From positions 49,048 through 113,047 of the forward strand of contig AGIG01000030.1 in NCBI GenBank assembly GCA_000227525.2: a stretch of 64,000 nucleotides of DNA. Reading direction: 5' to 3'. Each line of letters opens with the position of its first letter. Position 1 is the first letter of the stretch. The DNA is from a gamma proteobacterium HIMB30 (GTDB lineage Bacteria > Pseudomonadota > Gammaproteobacteria > Pseudomonadales > Litorivicinaceae). Under the pieces are notes generated by a model that had not been told where the DNA came from, did not search any database, and saw only the letters and a list, made by a program, of their open reading frames with translations. Position numbers and translations under genes: made by a program. This document shows, in pieces, positions 18,431 through 27,969 of this stretch.

Positions 18431-19649
18431 TACGCAACTCCCTTCGCTTGATATTCGCCTGAACCACAAAGTGATCGATCAAAGGCGCAAACAGATTACC
18501 GAACAGAATCGCCAGCATAATTCCTTCCGGGAATGCAGGATTCACCACTCGGATCAGTACGGCCATCAATCCAATAAGTCCGCCATACCAATATTTACCG
18601 GCATTTGTCATGGATGCAGAGACGGGATCTGTCGCCATGAAGATCATACCGAATGCAAACCCACCAACCACGAGATGCCAATACCAGGGAACACTGAACA
18701 TTGGGTTGGTGTCTGAACCGATCATATTAAACAGAAGCGATGTCAGGACCATGCCTAAGAACACACCGAGAACGATCCGCCAGTTGGCAATACCCATCAC
18801 CAAAAGCACAGCACCTCCGATCAGAATCGCGAGTGTCGAAACCTCACCAATTGACCCGGGCACGTTACCGATGAACGCGTCAAACCATGTGAAGTTCGAA
18901 ATGACTTGGTTGGCTGATGCCAGTGCGTCCACACCACCTTGCGCCATCATGCCGAGAGCCGAGGCACCCGTGTAGCCGTCAGCAGCGACCCAAACCGCAT
19001 CACCCGAGATCTGCGCTGGGTATGCGAAATACAAGAAGGCCCGACCCGTCAATGCCGGATTTAAGAAATTCTTACCGGTACCACCAAAGACTTCCTTGCC
19101 GACAACCACCCCAAAGGTGATTCCAAGCGCAGCCTGCCAAAGCGGCAAATCTGGTGGGCACGTTAATGAGAAAAGAATCGAGGTCACGAAGAAGCCTTCG
19201 TTCACCTCATGCCCGCGAACCGAGGCAAACAACACTTCCCAAAAACCGCCGACGATGAATACCGTTGCATAAATCGGCAGGAAGAAAGCAAAACCATAGA
19301 CCAGATTCGACCAGGTCGATGGGTTATTCCAATATTCAGCGCCGGCAAGGCCTTCGATAAAGGCACCACGCAGTCCGTCCGGTGCGATTGCGCCCGCAGC
19401 AATTGCTTCTGAGGCGTTTTGCCCCAAGAAAAATGCACCAAAGAAGATCGCCGGGAAGGTGCAAAACCAAACCGTGATCATGATGCGTTTCAAATCGATC
19501 CCATCGCGCACGTGTGCAGTCGACTTGGTGGTCGTTCCGGGCGCATAGAAAATGGTATCCACAGCTTCGTAGAGCGCATAGAACTTCTGATACTTTCCAC
19601 CAGGGTGGAAATTTGGCTCTATGCGGTCGAGATATGCACGTAGTGACAT
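18417..19649 (-). CDS. nqrB: Na+-NQR subunit B, covalent FMN and quinone-binding subunit
   Basis: This 410-residue membrane subunit carries a covalent FMN and the quinone site. It has [61 protein letters not shown] and [20 protein letters not shown]. The flavinylation segment reads [11 protein letters not shown], so the acceptor position (residue 230) is Ser, where Vibrio has Thr236. ATG 19649 has GGAG 8 bases upstream and lies 2 bases after the nqrA stop. All other parts look intact. Confidence 0.97.
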   Translation of the reverse strand: MSLRAYLDRIEPNFHPGGKYQKFYALYEAVDTIFYAPGTTTKSTAHVRDGIDLKRIMITVWFCTFPAIFFGAFFLGQNASEAIAAGAIAPDGLRGAFIEGLAGAEYWNNPSTWSNLVYGFAFFLPIYATVFIVGGFWEVLFASVRGHEVNEGFFVTSILFSLTCPPDLPLWQAALGITFGVVVGKEVFGGTGKNFLNPALTGRAFLYFAYPAQISGDAVWVAADGYTGASALGMMAQGGVDALASANQVISNFTWFDAFIGNVPGSIGEVSTLAILIGGAVLLVMGIANWRIVLGVFLGMVLTSLLFNMIGSDTNPMFSVPWYWHLVVGGFAFGMIFMATDPVSASMTNAGKYWYGGLIGLMAVLIRVVNPAFPEGIMLAILFGNLFAPLIDHFVVQANIKRRELRSVVQ

Positions 19650-19651
19650 CT

Positions 19652-20983
19652 TCAACTCTCCAACTCAATTGTCGTTAAATTATCCCTAAGAATTGGTCCA
19701 TATTCGTATTTGCCTGGACACACGTAGGTGCACAGCGCAAGATCTTCTTCAGCAAGCTCAAGCGCTCCAAGCTTAACCGCCATATCCGTATCGCCAACGA
19801 TTAACGAACGCAATAACTGCGTTGGCAGGATATCGAGCGGCATGATTTTTTCGTACGCCCCGACCGGCACCATGGCTCGCGGTGAGCCGTTGGTATTGGT
19901 CGTAAAGTCGACTAATTTAGTGGGTACTAATTTCGACAAGTAAATCCCCATCACGGAGTGCTTGTTCGTCCCTGGTGATAGCCACCCAAATGGTACGCGG
20001 TGGGTACCCTCTTCGAGTACTGAAATTTGTTGGTGGTAACGCCCAAGATAGCCATGAACGCCGGCAGATGTGCGACCGCCCAAGATTGAGCCTGAAACGA
20101 TCCGATGTGAGCCATCAACCAATTCACCAGAGGTCAACTCGTCTAACGACGCGCCGACGCGAGTCACAACCAAGCGAGGCGACTTCACCGAGGGCCCGGC
20201 CAGACTCACAACCCGCTCTGTCGCCAAAATGCCTTCTTTCAACAACCGGCCAATGGCGATCACGTCTTGCGCAGATACATGCCACACTTCCTTACCTTCA
20301 CCGACCGGGTCGAGATGATGGATATGGGTCCCGACCAGTCCCGCAGGGTGCTTCCCAGAAAACGTTTCGACTTGTGCTGATCCAGCATCAAACGCAGCCT
20401 TCGGATCACGGCAAACAAAGACAGTCCCTTCTGTTAATTTCGAGATGACTGAGATACCGTCGACAAAGGCCGCAGGTTGCCGAGCAATCGCAATTGCCTG
20501 ATCGGCAGCCAGTGGATTGGTATCCATTGCGTTCACAAAGATCGAATGTGGAACGGCGTCAATCGCAGGAATCTTTTCATAAGGCCGGCGACGAAGCGCG
20601 GCCCATAAACCACTTTCAACCAACGCATCGACAATCGCTTGGCGTGTCAATGCACTCAGATCCTGATGCGCTTTGAATTTGACAGCGGTGTCTTTTCCAT
20701 CAAGCTCAACCACGATTGATTGGAAGACGCGACGCTCTCCACGATTAATCTCCACAACTGTCCCAGATCCAGGGGCCGTGAACATGACGCCTTCATTCTT
20801 TTTGTCAGACAACAGTGGTTGACCGAGTTTTACCCGATCGCCCTCTTTCACTAACATCGTGGGCTTCATTCCGGGATAGTCAGACCCGATCAAGGCAACG
20901 CGGGTGACCGCTTGACTGTCCCCGATTTCCTGTTTTGGTGATCCTTTGATGGGCAAATCTAACCCGGTTTTGATCTCGATCAT
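19652..20983 (-). CDS. nqrA: Na+-NQR subunit A
   Basis: This 443-residue cytoplasmic subunit starts the nqrABCDEF operon. I chose ATG 20983, giving [16 protein letters not shown], which matches the family opening MIKIKKGLDLPI; ATG 20992 with AAGG closer to it is an alternative. Visible segments are [26 protein letters not shown] and [20 protein letters not shown]. The open frame extends 52 codons further, but that stretch shows no family similarity. Confidence 0.96.
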   Translation of the reverse strand: MIEIKTGLDLPIKGSPKQEIGDSQAVTRVALIGSDYPGMKPTMLVKEGDRVKLGQPLLSDKKNEGVMFTAPGSGTVVEINRGERRVFQSIVVELDGKDTAVKFKAHQDLSALTRQAIVDALVESGLWAALRRRPYEKIPAIDAVPHSIFVNAMDTNPLAADQAIAIARQPAAFVDGISVISKLTEGTVFVCRDPKAAFDAGSAQVETFSGKHPAGLVGTHIHHLDPVGEGKEVWHVSAQDVIAIGRLLKEGILATERVVSLAGPSVKSPRLVVTRVGASLDELTSGELVDGSHRIVSGSILGGRTSAGVHGYLGRYHQQISVLEEGTHRVPFGWLSPGTNKHSVMGIYLSKLVPTKLVDFTTNTNGSPRAMVPVGAYEKIMPLDILPTQLLRSLIVGDTDMAVKLGALELAEEDLALCTYVCPGKYEYGPILRDNLTTIELES

Positions 20984-21070
20984 CGAGTCCATTCCTACCT
21001 TGAATTTGTGACCCTTTTGGAAGGTGTTCAAACGTAATGGCATAAAAACCAATGTGTTTTGAGGGCTTGG

Positions 21071-21076
21071 ATTATA
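21071..21076 (-). promoter_or_regulatory. Candidate -10 box for the nqr operon
   Basis: TATAAT lies on the minus strand about 88 bases before the nqrA ATG, in the gap divergent from the DUF3800 gene. The hexamer 17 bases upstream is TGGCGA, a poor -35. It is the best sigma-70-like site I see in the gap, but the support is weak. Confidence 0.3.
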
Positions 21077-21238
21077 GGAAGACTTGCACCGTTTCGCCAG
21101 ACTCAAACAAATATTTCGACCATTTTTTCGCAACTGCAAAAAAGAAAATTGAATGCACTGACAATGCTGTAAGACATCACCTGCAGATTGATGGCATCTC
21201 GATTGGTTTGTTCTAACCTCAATTGACGGAGGAGCGCG

Positions 21239-22147
21239 ATGAATTTGACCCGATTAACGAAGAACCGAGCGATTACAGGGGCTAGAGCGGATGTTCAACA
21301 GTCCGAACCGGCCTCGCTTTCTTCAACGTTTGGCGATTACGTGATCTTCGTTGACGAGTCGGGGGATGCATGTCTGGATCCGATTGATCCCCGATTCCCG
21401 ATGTTGAGTCTTGTGTTCTGTATTATCCGAAAGGACCATTACTTCGACCACGTCGTACCCAACTTAAAAGCACTCAAAGCGAAATTTTTTGACCATACCG
21501 ACCTGATCCTTCACGAATCAGAGATGCGGCGGAAAACTGGCATCTTTTCGCGGTTGCGCGATCCGTCGGTCCATCAACGTTGGATGACTGAATTGCTTGC
21601 CTGGATCGATCAAACCGAAACCTCAGTCGTCAGCGCATGTATCGATAAGGTCGCATTATCGAGGCATTATGCGCATCCATTTGACCCCTATGATCTCGCC
21701 ATTCGCTTTTATCTCGAACGTACCCGCCAATTTCTCGCGTTGAATCACCAAGCCCATAGACGCACCCAAGTGATCTTCGAAAGCCGTGGTAAACGGCACG
21801 ATCGCGCCGCACAGATCGAGTTCCAACAGATCCTCACACGGGCCAATCCGCTCGGACACCACCAGCCGGATTTCAGTCGGTTCCCGATCGAGCCCTTATT
21901 TATCTCCAAACAGTCGAATCTGGCAGGTCATCAACTGTGCGACCTGCTTGCCCGTCCGCTCGCCAAGTGGAGTTTTGACCGGAATTCCCATCAACGACCC
22001 ATGCAAATCATCCAAACGAAATTAATCGCACACAAGGTCTTTCCACAGACAGGCTGGCAACGACCGACGCGATCGAGACCCAACCCCTATTTCAATGGAT
22101 ACACCCGAGTCAATCCCTCAGCGAACAACTCACATGCGCCCCGATAG
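21239..22147 (+). CDS. DUF3800 domain protein
   Basis: This 302-residue protein has the DUF3800 signature: an early VIFVDESGD (about residues 34-42), a central HESEMRRKTG, and a late LAGHQLCDLLARPLAKW. DUF3800 proteins have an RNase H-like fold and often occur in mobile or defence-related neighbourhoods, but the function is unknown. GGAGG lies 7 bases before the ATG. The first 30 residues are poorly conserved-looking. It is divergent from nqrA, and its last 61 bases overlap the 3' end of the lipoprotein gene on the other strand. Confidence 0.8.
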   Translation: MNLTRLTKNRAITGARADVQQSEPASLSSTFGDYVIFVDESGDACLDPIDPRFPMLSLVFCIIRKDHYFDHVVPNLKALKAKFFDHTDLILHESEMRRKTGIFSRLRDPSVHQRWMTELLAWIDQTETSVVSACIDKVALSRHYAHPFDPYDLAIRFYLERTRQFLALNHQAHRRTQVIFESRGKRHDRAAQIEFQQILTRANPLGHHQPDFSRFPIEPLFISKQSNLAGHQLCDLLARPLAKWSFDRNSHQRPMQIIQTKLIAHKVFPQTGWQRPTRSRPNPYFNGYTRVNPSANNSHAPR

Positions 22148-22413
22148 CCACTCCAACTGGTTTTTCGAACAATCCCATCCGTATCGGCCCAAACCTCAAC
22201 ATTACAGGGCTCGATGTGACTTTCTTTAAACCAACGATATCGGGTTCGGTCGCCATCATCGCTTGTCTCAGCAGGTTGGCCAAGCGCATCGATGAGATGA
22301 CTGACGTTTTGACGCATCGCAAAATCAAGCCCGCTATTCATCCGGTCGATCGCTTGCGACGCACACCCAGTCAGACCCAAAACCAAAGCACCACCGATCA
22401 GCCACTGTTTCAT
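22087..22413 (-). CDS. Small lipoprotein
   Basis: This 108-residue protein has a signal peptide ending in a lipobox (LVLGLTGC, Cys about residue 17). ATG 22413 is chosen because AGGAGG lies 8 bases upstream; ATG 22419 would be only 2 bases from it. The body, with LIDALGQPAETSDDGDRTRY and RWFKESHIEPCNVEVWADTDG, resembles the small SmpA/OmlA-like or YMGG-type lipoproteins, but I cannot assign it. Its 3' end overlaps the DUF3800 gene by 61 bases. Confidence 0.75.
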   Translation of the reverse strand: MKQWLIGGALVLGLTGCASQAIDRMNSGLDFAMRQNVSHLIDALGQPAETSDDGDRTRYRWFKESHIEPCNVEVWADTDGIVRKTSWSGYRGACELFAEGLTRVYPLK

Positions 22414-22511
22414 TGACATATCCTCCTTTCAATCTCGGTAAAAAGCTTACTGTGTCCACTTGAAAATCGATACCTCAATCGGCATATTTCCACCGGTTTT
22501 CCGGAGTTCCA

Positions 22512-23606
22512 ATGTTTCCCTACACGCGATATTTTTTGCTGATTGTGGCATCCGTTTTTTTGGCTTTCAGCATCGCTGTCAGCGCCTCGCCACGCGTTGA
22601 AGTGATTGCAACTGACCTCAACCGACCATGGTCGATTGCATGGATCAACGAGAACGAGGTCCTGATCTCTGAGCGCTCTGGACAATTAATCCATTTGGAT
22701 CTCTCTTCGACTGAACGCACGGCGATTGGCAACGTCCCGTCGGTTACTGCAGTCAGCCAGGGCGGTTTATTGGATGTGCAAGTCACGACCCTCGGAGATA
22801 CGCTTTGGGTTTATCTGGCGCTGTCAGGTGTTCACGATGATCAGACCACAGGCACTGAGCTGTGGCGCGCCCGGTTACACAACAAAGCACTCACTGATGT
22901 CGCTCAGCTCTATGCCATGCCGTTGACAACCACCTCTGGTCATCATTTTGGGGGTCGGATTGCTCTCGACGATCAATACGTATTTTTAACCATTGGGGAC
23001 CGCGGAGAACGCGAACGAGCCCAAGATATTTCAGACTCAGCCGGTTCCATTATCCGACTCAACCTTGATGGCAGCATCCCACCAGACAATCCAATCTTCG
23101 CATCACCAAACGCCCGACCAGAACTGTATTCCGTTGGACACCGAAATCCTCAAGGCCTCGCTTTCGACTCCAAAGGCCATCTTTATGCTCATGAACATGG
23201 TCCGCAAGGTGGTGATGAAATCAACCGGATCGAAGCTGGCCTCAATTATGGTTGGCCAACGATTACCTATGGACGCAACTACGGGATCGGCACTGCCATC
23301 GGAGAGGGTGTCGAGAAAGAGGGGCTCGAACAACCACTCATCTACTGGAATCCATCCATTGCACCCTCGGGCATGACATTCTATTCAGGAAAGCAATTTC
23401 CCCAATGGAAAAACAATCTGTTCGTAGGGGCACTCAAGGCGCAAATGCTTGTGCGACTGGCTTTCGAGAACGGCAGACTCAAGCAAAAGGAGCGCTTGTA
23501 TCGCGGAGAATACGGACGCATCCGGGATGTTCGTGAGGGTCCCGACGGCGCACTTTACTTACTGACTGATTCAAGCCGCGGACAACTGCTTCGAATCACG
23601 CCTTAA
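22512..23606 (+). CDS. PQQ-dependent sugar dehydrogenase, Asd/YliI type
   Basis: This 364-residue exported six-bladed propeller protein has a signal peptide ending near SVSASPRVE (residues 1-27). Conserved parts are LNRPWSIAWINENEVLISER, GGLLDVQV, HFGGRIALDDQYVFLTIGDRG, YSVGHRNPQGLAFD and HEHGPQGGDEINRIEAGLNYGWP, all typical of soluble aldose sugar dehydrogenases that bind PQQ and calcium. No PQQ synthesis genes are in the window. Its 3' end overlaps the amidase gene on the other strand by 11 bases. Confidence 0.93.
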   Translation: MFPYTRYFLLIVASVFLAFSIAVSASPRVEVIATDLNRPWSIAWINENEVLISERSGQLIHLDLSSTERTAIGNVPSVTAVSQGGLLDVQVTTLGDTLWVYLALSGVHDDQTTGTELWRARLHNKALTDVAQLYAMPLTTTSGHHFGGRIALDDQYVFLTIGDRGERERAQDISDSAGSIIRLNLDGSIPPDNPIFASPNARPELYSVGHRNPQGLAFDSKGHLYAHEHGPQGGDEINRIEAGLNYGWPTITYGRNYGIGTAIGEGVEKEGLEQPLIYWNPSIAPSGMTFYSGKQFPQWKNNLFVGALKAQMLVRLAFENGRLKQKERLYRGEYGRIRDVREGPDGALYLLTDSSRGQLLRITP

Positions 23607-24399
23607 AATCGCGATGCTGAGTCATCACAGGAACCGACGAACGCACTGCTTGAACGCGATCTAAAATCAGATCGACCGTCAGTACACCGGGCTCATCGGA
23701 TAACTGGCCAAGACAGTCTCCCCAAGGATCATAAACGACCGAATGCCCGTAGGTTTCGCGCCCTTCGGTTGTCCGACCACACTGACCTGCGGCAACGATA
23801 AAACAACCATTTTCGATTGCGCGAGCACGCAACAAGGTTGACCAATGCGCCTGCCCTGTTGTCTTGGTAAATGCAGCAGGTACCACCACAAGATCAGCAC
23901 CTGCTAACCCATAATGACGATACAGCGCAGGAAAACGCAGGTCGAAACAGATGGAGAGACCCACGGTCCATTCCTGAATTGGTATCAGGGTGGGATTGGA
24001 ACCGGCGTCGAACAGCGCGCTTTCTCGATAACTTTCACCCGAGGCCAAATCCACGTCAAACAAATGAATTTTGTCGTAGGTCGCCTGAATCACGCCCTGT
24101 GGGTTGATCACCAAGGTTCGGTTTTTCACACCCTGGTCAGTCGCCATAATCAATGATCCGACAATGAGCGTCACTGCATGATCCGCCGCATACTGTCTCA
24201 AGCGATGGACCTCAGGTGCCTCAAGGGTCAGAGCCTGCGCTCTGGAAATCTCTTGATTTGAAGACAAACACAACGCGCACTCAGGCAAAAGAATGACGTC
24301 AGCTCGAGCAGTCACCGCTTCATCCAACAAAGGGTACAGCCTGCCTTCAGAGATCGCCACGTCAGGCTCAGCGGTATATTGAACACAACTTATGCGCAT
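23596..24399 (-). CDS. Carbon-nitrogen hydrolase, probable deaminated glutathione amidase
   Basis: This 267-residue nitrilase-superfamily enzyme has the Glu-Lys-Cys triad: LLPECALC, TYDKIHLFDVDL and GLSICFDLRFPALYR. The segments RARAIENGCFIVAAGQCG and YGHSVVYDPWG match Nit1/Nit2-like amidases. The closest reading is a dGSH amidase (NitL/YbeM type) that repairs deaminated glutathione; an omega-amidase is the alternative. ATG 24399 has GGAGG upstream (rc of cctcc at 24405-24409). Confidence 0.9.
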   Translation of the reverse strand: MRISCVQYTAEPDVAISEGRLYPLLDEAVTARADVILLPECALCLSSNQEISRAQALTLEAPEVHRLRQYAADHAVTLIVGSLIMATDQGVKNRTLVINPQGVIQATYDKIHLFDVDLASGESYRESALFDAGSNPTLIPIQEWTVGLSICFDLRFPALYRHYGLAGADLVVVPAAFTKTTGQAHWSTLLRARAIENGCFIVAAGQCGRTTEGRETYGHSVVYDPWGDCLGQLSDEPGVLTVDLILDRVQAVRSSVPVMTQHRDFKA

Positions 24400-24512
24400 A
24401 CATCCTCCATTCTCTGAGAATAACAGAGACCTGAACGGACAACCTATTGATCTCTCCGCGGGCGACTTTGATGCATCCTAGACACATGTCATGACTCATC
24501 AGCGCTCTCTGA

Positions 24513-26363
24513 TCAAGGGACATCCAAACCGGTCACTTCGACCCGCACACCTTGCTCGGTATTGCCAATGGAAACCTCACCGCCCATTGATTCAGCAATC
24601 AACCGAACCACATAGAGTCCGAGACCTAAATGTGACCCCGTGGAATCATTGCGAGTCCCGGAGAACATTTGAAAAGCATCGATACCGTTGTGTACTTGAA
24701 GCGATGGACCGGTATTCTCAACCCAGACCGAAACCGCATTGATATGATCGCGAATACCCACAGTAATTAAACCGCCAGCGGGTGTAAAATCTCTGGCATT
24801 GTCGAGTAATTTATCCAGCATCTGCTCAAATCGAAGGTCATTTCCCAGAATCACCACCGGGTCAATTGGCGCATCCAGTCGCCACTGGCGATCCGTCACT
24901 GTGCGCTGAATGCTTTCAACCGCGTCTCGAGTCACTCGCGCCACATCAAAACCGTGCTGTTCTTCATCACGCAGTGCTTCTTCAAGACTTGCTGCCTCAG
25001 TGACCTTTGCAAGTGTTGATTCAAGCTTTTGGATCCCTCGCTCAGCTGTTGCCCGTAAGCGAGCCTGCTGCTCTGGATCTTTTTCGTCCGATAACAACTC
25101 CAAGCTTGTTTGAACCGTGCTCATTGGATTACTCAATTCATGGCGAAGGGTTCGAGGGATCCGCTCGAGAAATGCTGTGTATCTCGCCAAATCTCTGAGC
25201 ACTTGCTGTACATCTCGACTTAACTCGCCAACTTCATCAGCAGTCCGCGCATCGGTCAACGCCGGTTCACTCGAGAACCGACCTCGGGTATCCAGATACG
25301 ATTTCAGTTCTCGCCGAAGTCGCGTGATCCGCTCAGCCAGTCGTCCTGAATAAATCGATAAACCCAAAATCAAAAGAATCAATACACCAAGCGTTTGCCA
25401 CGCGAGTGTCACTAATGCTTGTTGTGCTGCACCGACAATTTCACTGGTCGGCGCCGCGATCAGGATCGAGTACCGCCCTGTTTCTGTACTCAGGGGCACA
25501 TTCAAGCGAATGTCTTGTTCCGTCATTGTCACATCGCGAGTCCATGCGTCAGACACCAATAGAGATGGCATTTCATCTGGCGCTGTGGTCTTGGCAATAA
25601 CCAGCCCATCCGAATCAATCACCATGATTTGACGCGTCTCGCCTGCCAGTCGTCTCGCTAATTGTTGCACTTTCGCATTCAATGGCTCGATTCCAAATCG
25701 GTATCGTCTCTCGATTGGCTCAATCCAGTTATGATCGTATTGGACGAAATCAATCTGTCGGCTCAGCACCTGAGACACAGGCATCTCCCACTCAAGCCGA
25801 TACCCACCAGAAATTTCCCACCAGTAGGCCCGAACTCGTGGTTTCGAATTCAGGAGTAACGGATTACTCGAAACTGGCGCATCAAATCCACCCGAGGCCT
25901 CTGGCGCTAAAATAACTTCCTCTACCGATGATCCAGCGGTCAATCGCAACCGAATCGCGTCAAATGGGACTGCTTCAGATCGTCCAAATAAGGGCTCGCG
26001 ATAAAACCGAGTTGAATCTTTAACCTCAAGTGCGAAAACAATCCGTTCATCAAATTGACCAATCTTCATGCGGATTCGGTCATCTGCTAATGCGTCGGGG
26101 GTGTCGGGCCATTCATCAAAAAACCCATCAATCACAGGCGCTCGACGCATTGGCTCGGGAGTCACTCGCAACCCAGCGATGGTCTCAGGACGACTCAGAA
26201 TGTCGAGTTCAGGTTTTAAACTCTGTGCAAGTACACGCAGGGCTTCAGACTGTGCTTCAGTGGCAAAGTGCTGCAGCTTTTGAAATGTCTGGTACCCGAG
26301 CCACGGAACCAGAGCGAAGACAGGAACAAACAAAAATAGCTTGATCCGTAAACTGAATTTCAT
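24513..26363 (-). CDS. Sensor histidine kinase, PdsS-like
   Basis: This 616-residue kinase has a membrane helix at about 8-25, a periplasmic domain of about 310 residues containing PVIDGFFDEWPDTPDAL (a DOMON/CBM9-like strand pattern), a second helix near 335-357 (TLGVLILLILGLSIY), a HAMP-like linker, the H-box RTLRHELSNPMSTV and an ATPase with DNARDFTPAGG and GSHLGLGLYVVRLIAE. The sensor layout and its partner resemble the histidine kinase of proteobacterial dedicated sortase systems. ATG 26363 overlaps the regulator stop by 4 bases. The signal is unknown. Confidence 0.88.
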   Translation of the reverse strand: MKFSLRIKLFLFVPVFALVPWLGYQTFQKLQHFATEAQSEALRVLAQSLKPELDILSRPETIAGLRVTPEPMRRAPVIDGFFDEWPDTPDALADDRIRMKIGQFDERIVFALEVKDSTRFYREPLFGRSEAVPFDAIRLRLTAGSSVEEVILAPEASGGFDAPVSSNPLLLNSKPRVRAYWWEISGGYRLEWEMPVSQVLSRQIDFVQYDHNWIEPIERRYRFGIEPLNAKVQQLARRLAGETRQIMVIDSDGLVIAKTTAPDEMPSLLVSDAWTRDVTMTEQDIRLNVPLSTETGRYSILIAAPTSEIVGAAQQALVTLAWQTLGVLILLILGLSIYSGRLAERITRLRRELKSYLDTRGRFSSEPALTDARTADEVGELSRDVQQVLRDLARYTAFLERIPRTLRHELSNPMSTVQTSLELLSDEKDPEQQARLRATAERGIQKLESTLAKVTEAASLEEALRDEEQHGFDVARVTRDAVESIQRTVTDRQWRLDAPIDPVVILGNDLRFEQMLDKLLDNARDFTPAGGLITVGIRDHINAVSVWVENTGPSLQVHNGIDAFQMFSGTRNDSTGSHLGLGLYVVRLIAESMGGEVSIGNTEQGVRVEVTGLDVP

Positions 26364-27052
26364 CCAGGCGGAGACTCCCAACGATACCCAGTGCCGTAAA
26401 CATTCACCAATGCATCAAATGCCTGATCGATGAGTTTGAGCTTCCGACGGATGTGCTTGATGTGTGTGCTGAGGGTATTGTTAGTCACGACAGTCTGCCG
26501 TGTTCGCTCAGCCAGTTGATCATAGGTGAGAACGGCTCCTTCAGCGCGCATCAGCGCCTCGAGAATCGCAAGCTCTGTGACGGTTAAGCTCACTGGCTGG
26601 CCGTGGAAGGACACTTGAGCACGATCTGGATCAACAATCAAAGGTCCGTCGGTCAGTACCGTATCCATTCCATTGCGCGCTCGATTGGCTCGCTTAAGGA
26701 CAGCCGCAACCTTTTCAACCAGTAACGCCGCAGAAATTGGTTTCGTCAGATAATCCCAAGCACCCAGACGCAGACCAAAGATTTGATCAATTTCATCAGT
26801 GCGACTGGTGAGAAAAATCACTGGGAGACCTGGATAGCGATCCAATAACCACTGACAAATTCCGAAACCCGCGTCAGGATCGCGACCGAGGTGAATATCG
26901 AGTAACACCAGACTCGGTTGCCCAGATAACGCATGCTGAATTTCGTCAGCCGACTCATACCCTGACACCGTAAACCCTTTCTTACTCAAGGCATACGAAT
27001 AATTCGCCAACTGATCGACATCGTCCTCGACCACCACAATATGTGAATTCAT
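26360..27052 (-). CDS. Response regulator with winged-helix output, PdsR-like
   Basis: This 230-residue regulator has a receiver domain with VVVEDDVDQL, phospho-acceptor Asp in LVLLDIHLG, the FLTSRTDEID segment and the Lys in YLTKPIS. The output is an OmpR-type winged helix ending LVNVYGTGYRWE. The FLTSRTDEIDQIFGLRLGAWD stretch recalls the regulator of dedicated sortase systems. ATG 27052 follows GGAGG by 4 bases. It overlaps the kinase gene (ATGA) and lies 16 bases after the small gene upstream. Confidence 0.9.
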   Translation of the reverse strand: MNSHIVVVEDDVDQLANYSYALSKKGFTVSGYESADEIQHALSGQPSLVLLDIHLGRDPDAGFGICQWLLDRYPGLPVIFLTSRTDEIDQIFGLRLGAWDYLTKPISAALLVEKVAAVLKRANRARNGMDTVLTDGPLIVDPDRAQVSFHGQPVSLTVTELAILEALMRAEGAVLTYDQLAERTRQTVVTNNTLSTHIKHIRRKLKLIDQAFDALVNVYGTGYRWESPPG

Positions 27053-27068
27053 CGCGCCTCCGGTTAGC

Positions 27069-27293
27069 TCAAATGTCAGTTGTTCTCGTGCCCGTAGCCT
27101 CACCATACCGCGTTTTTGGCTCGATATGATATTCGGTATGGTCTGGTTGAATTTCCATGATGACTTCACAGACTGCATCGGTTTGATCTCCTATGACTTC
27201 AAGACGGACGATTCGCATCGCCTGATGATTGAAGGGGACAAGGGGTGCATCCACACCCCCGCTTCCATCAACGTACGGAATAAAGACCTTCAT
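27069..27293 (-). CDS. Small unknown protein between PdsO-like and PdsR-like genes
   Basis: This 74-residue protein starts MKVFIPYVDGSGGVDAPLV and has no signal peptide, membrane segment or Cys-rich motif beyond one Cys. Its ATG lies inside the last 26 bases of the OmpA-like gene, 9 bases after GGGA. Codon use looks like that of neighbouring genes (third-position variation), and the spacing fits one operon with the regulator and kinase. I do not recognise the family. A longer start at ATG 27308 is possible. Confidence 0.6.
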   Translation of the reverse strand: MKVFIPYVDGSGGVDAPLVPFNHQAMRIVRLEVIGDQTDAVCEVIMEIQPDHTEYHIEPKTRYGEATGTRTTDI

Positions 27294-27969
27294 TGACTGG
27301 TTTCCCATCAAAACTGAGTTGAATATCGACCCGACGATCAAGCGCGTAAAACCGATTTTGACCGTCAGCGATTGCCTCTTGTTCACCTCGCCCGTCTGTT
27401 TGGATCGTCATCGGTGATACACCAACTTCCTGTAAAATTTGCCCAACAGATGCAGCGCGCGCTTCGCTCAGCTGCTGGTTGTACCGTTCTGATCCTCTCG
27501 GATCGGCATGACCCGTCAGCCTGACTGTCAGCCCATCAATCGAACGAGAAGCTTTTGCCACCGCTTGAAGTGCCTCCCGATATTGCCCAGCAGTCATCGC
27601 TGAGTTGGTATCAAAATGCACGGCAACCGATAAGTCAGAGAGCAATTCGCGTAATGCGACGATTTCAGCCTGAGTCTTAGCCTGCTCGGCATTGACCAGA
27701 GCAAGCTGTGAACGTGCCTTTGAAATCTCTTGATTCAAATCTGCGAGTTCCTGATTTTTACGCGCCAAAACACGCTCTTGCACCATATCATGGCCAATCA
27801 GCGCACCCAGTGTTCCACCAACGACGACCCCCACGGGACCGGCGATCGCTGCGCCAACAGCTGCCCCGGATCCAAATCCAACATGCTCCGGCATCTTCGA
27901 TTCAGTCGTCTCCGCATGCGCAGTACTCACCGCGCATGCCAACGTGATTGCAATCATCATTTTCTTCAT
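27268..27969 (-). CDS. OmpA-family protein, PdsO-like
   Basis: This 233-residue exported protein has a signal peptide cut near AHAETTESK, a glycine-zipper stretch (FGSGAAVGAAIAGPVGVVVG, then GTLGALIGHD), a coiled coil at about 75-115 (ELADLNQEISKARSQLALVN), and a C-terminal OmpA peptidoglycan-binding domain with VRLTGHADPRGSERYNQQLS and ARAASVGQIL. The zipper followed by OmpA matches PdsO of dedicated sortase systems. ATG 27969 has GGAGG 8 bases upstream. It leads the operon with the small protein, regulator and kinase. No LPXTG motif is present. Confidence 0.88.
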   Translation of the reverse strand: MKKMMIAITLACAVSTAHAETTESKMPEHVGFGSGAAVGAAIAGPVGVVVGGTLGALIGHDMVQERVLARKNQELADLNQEISKARSQLALVNAEQAKTQAEIVALRELLSDLSVAVHFDTNSAMTAGQYREALQAVAKASRSIDGLTVRLTGHADPRGSERYNQQLSEARAASVGQILQEVGVSPMTIQTDGRGEQEAIADGQNRFYALDRRVDIQLSFDGKPVNEGLYSVR

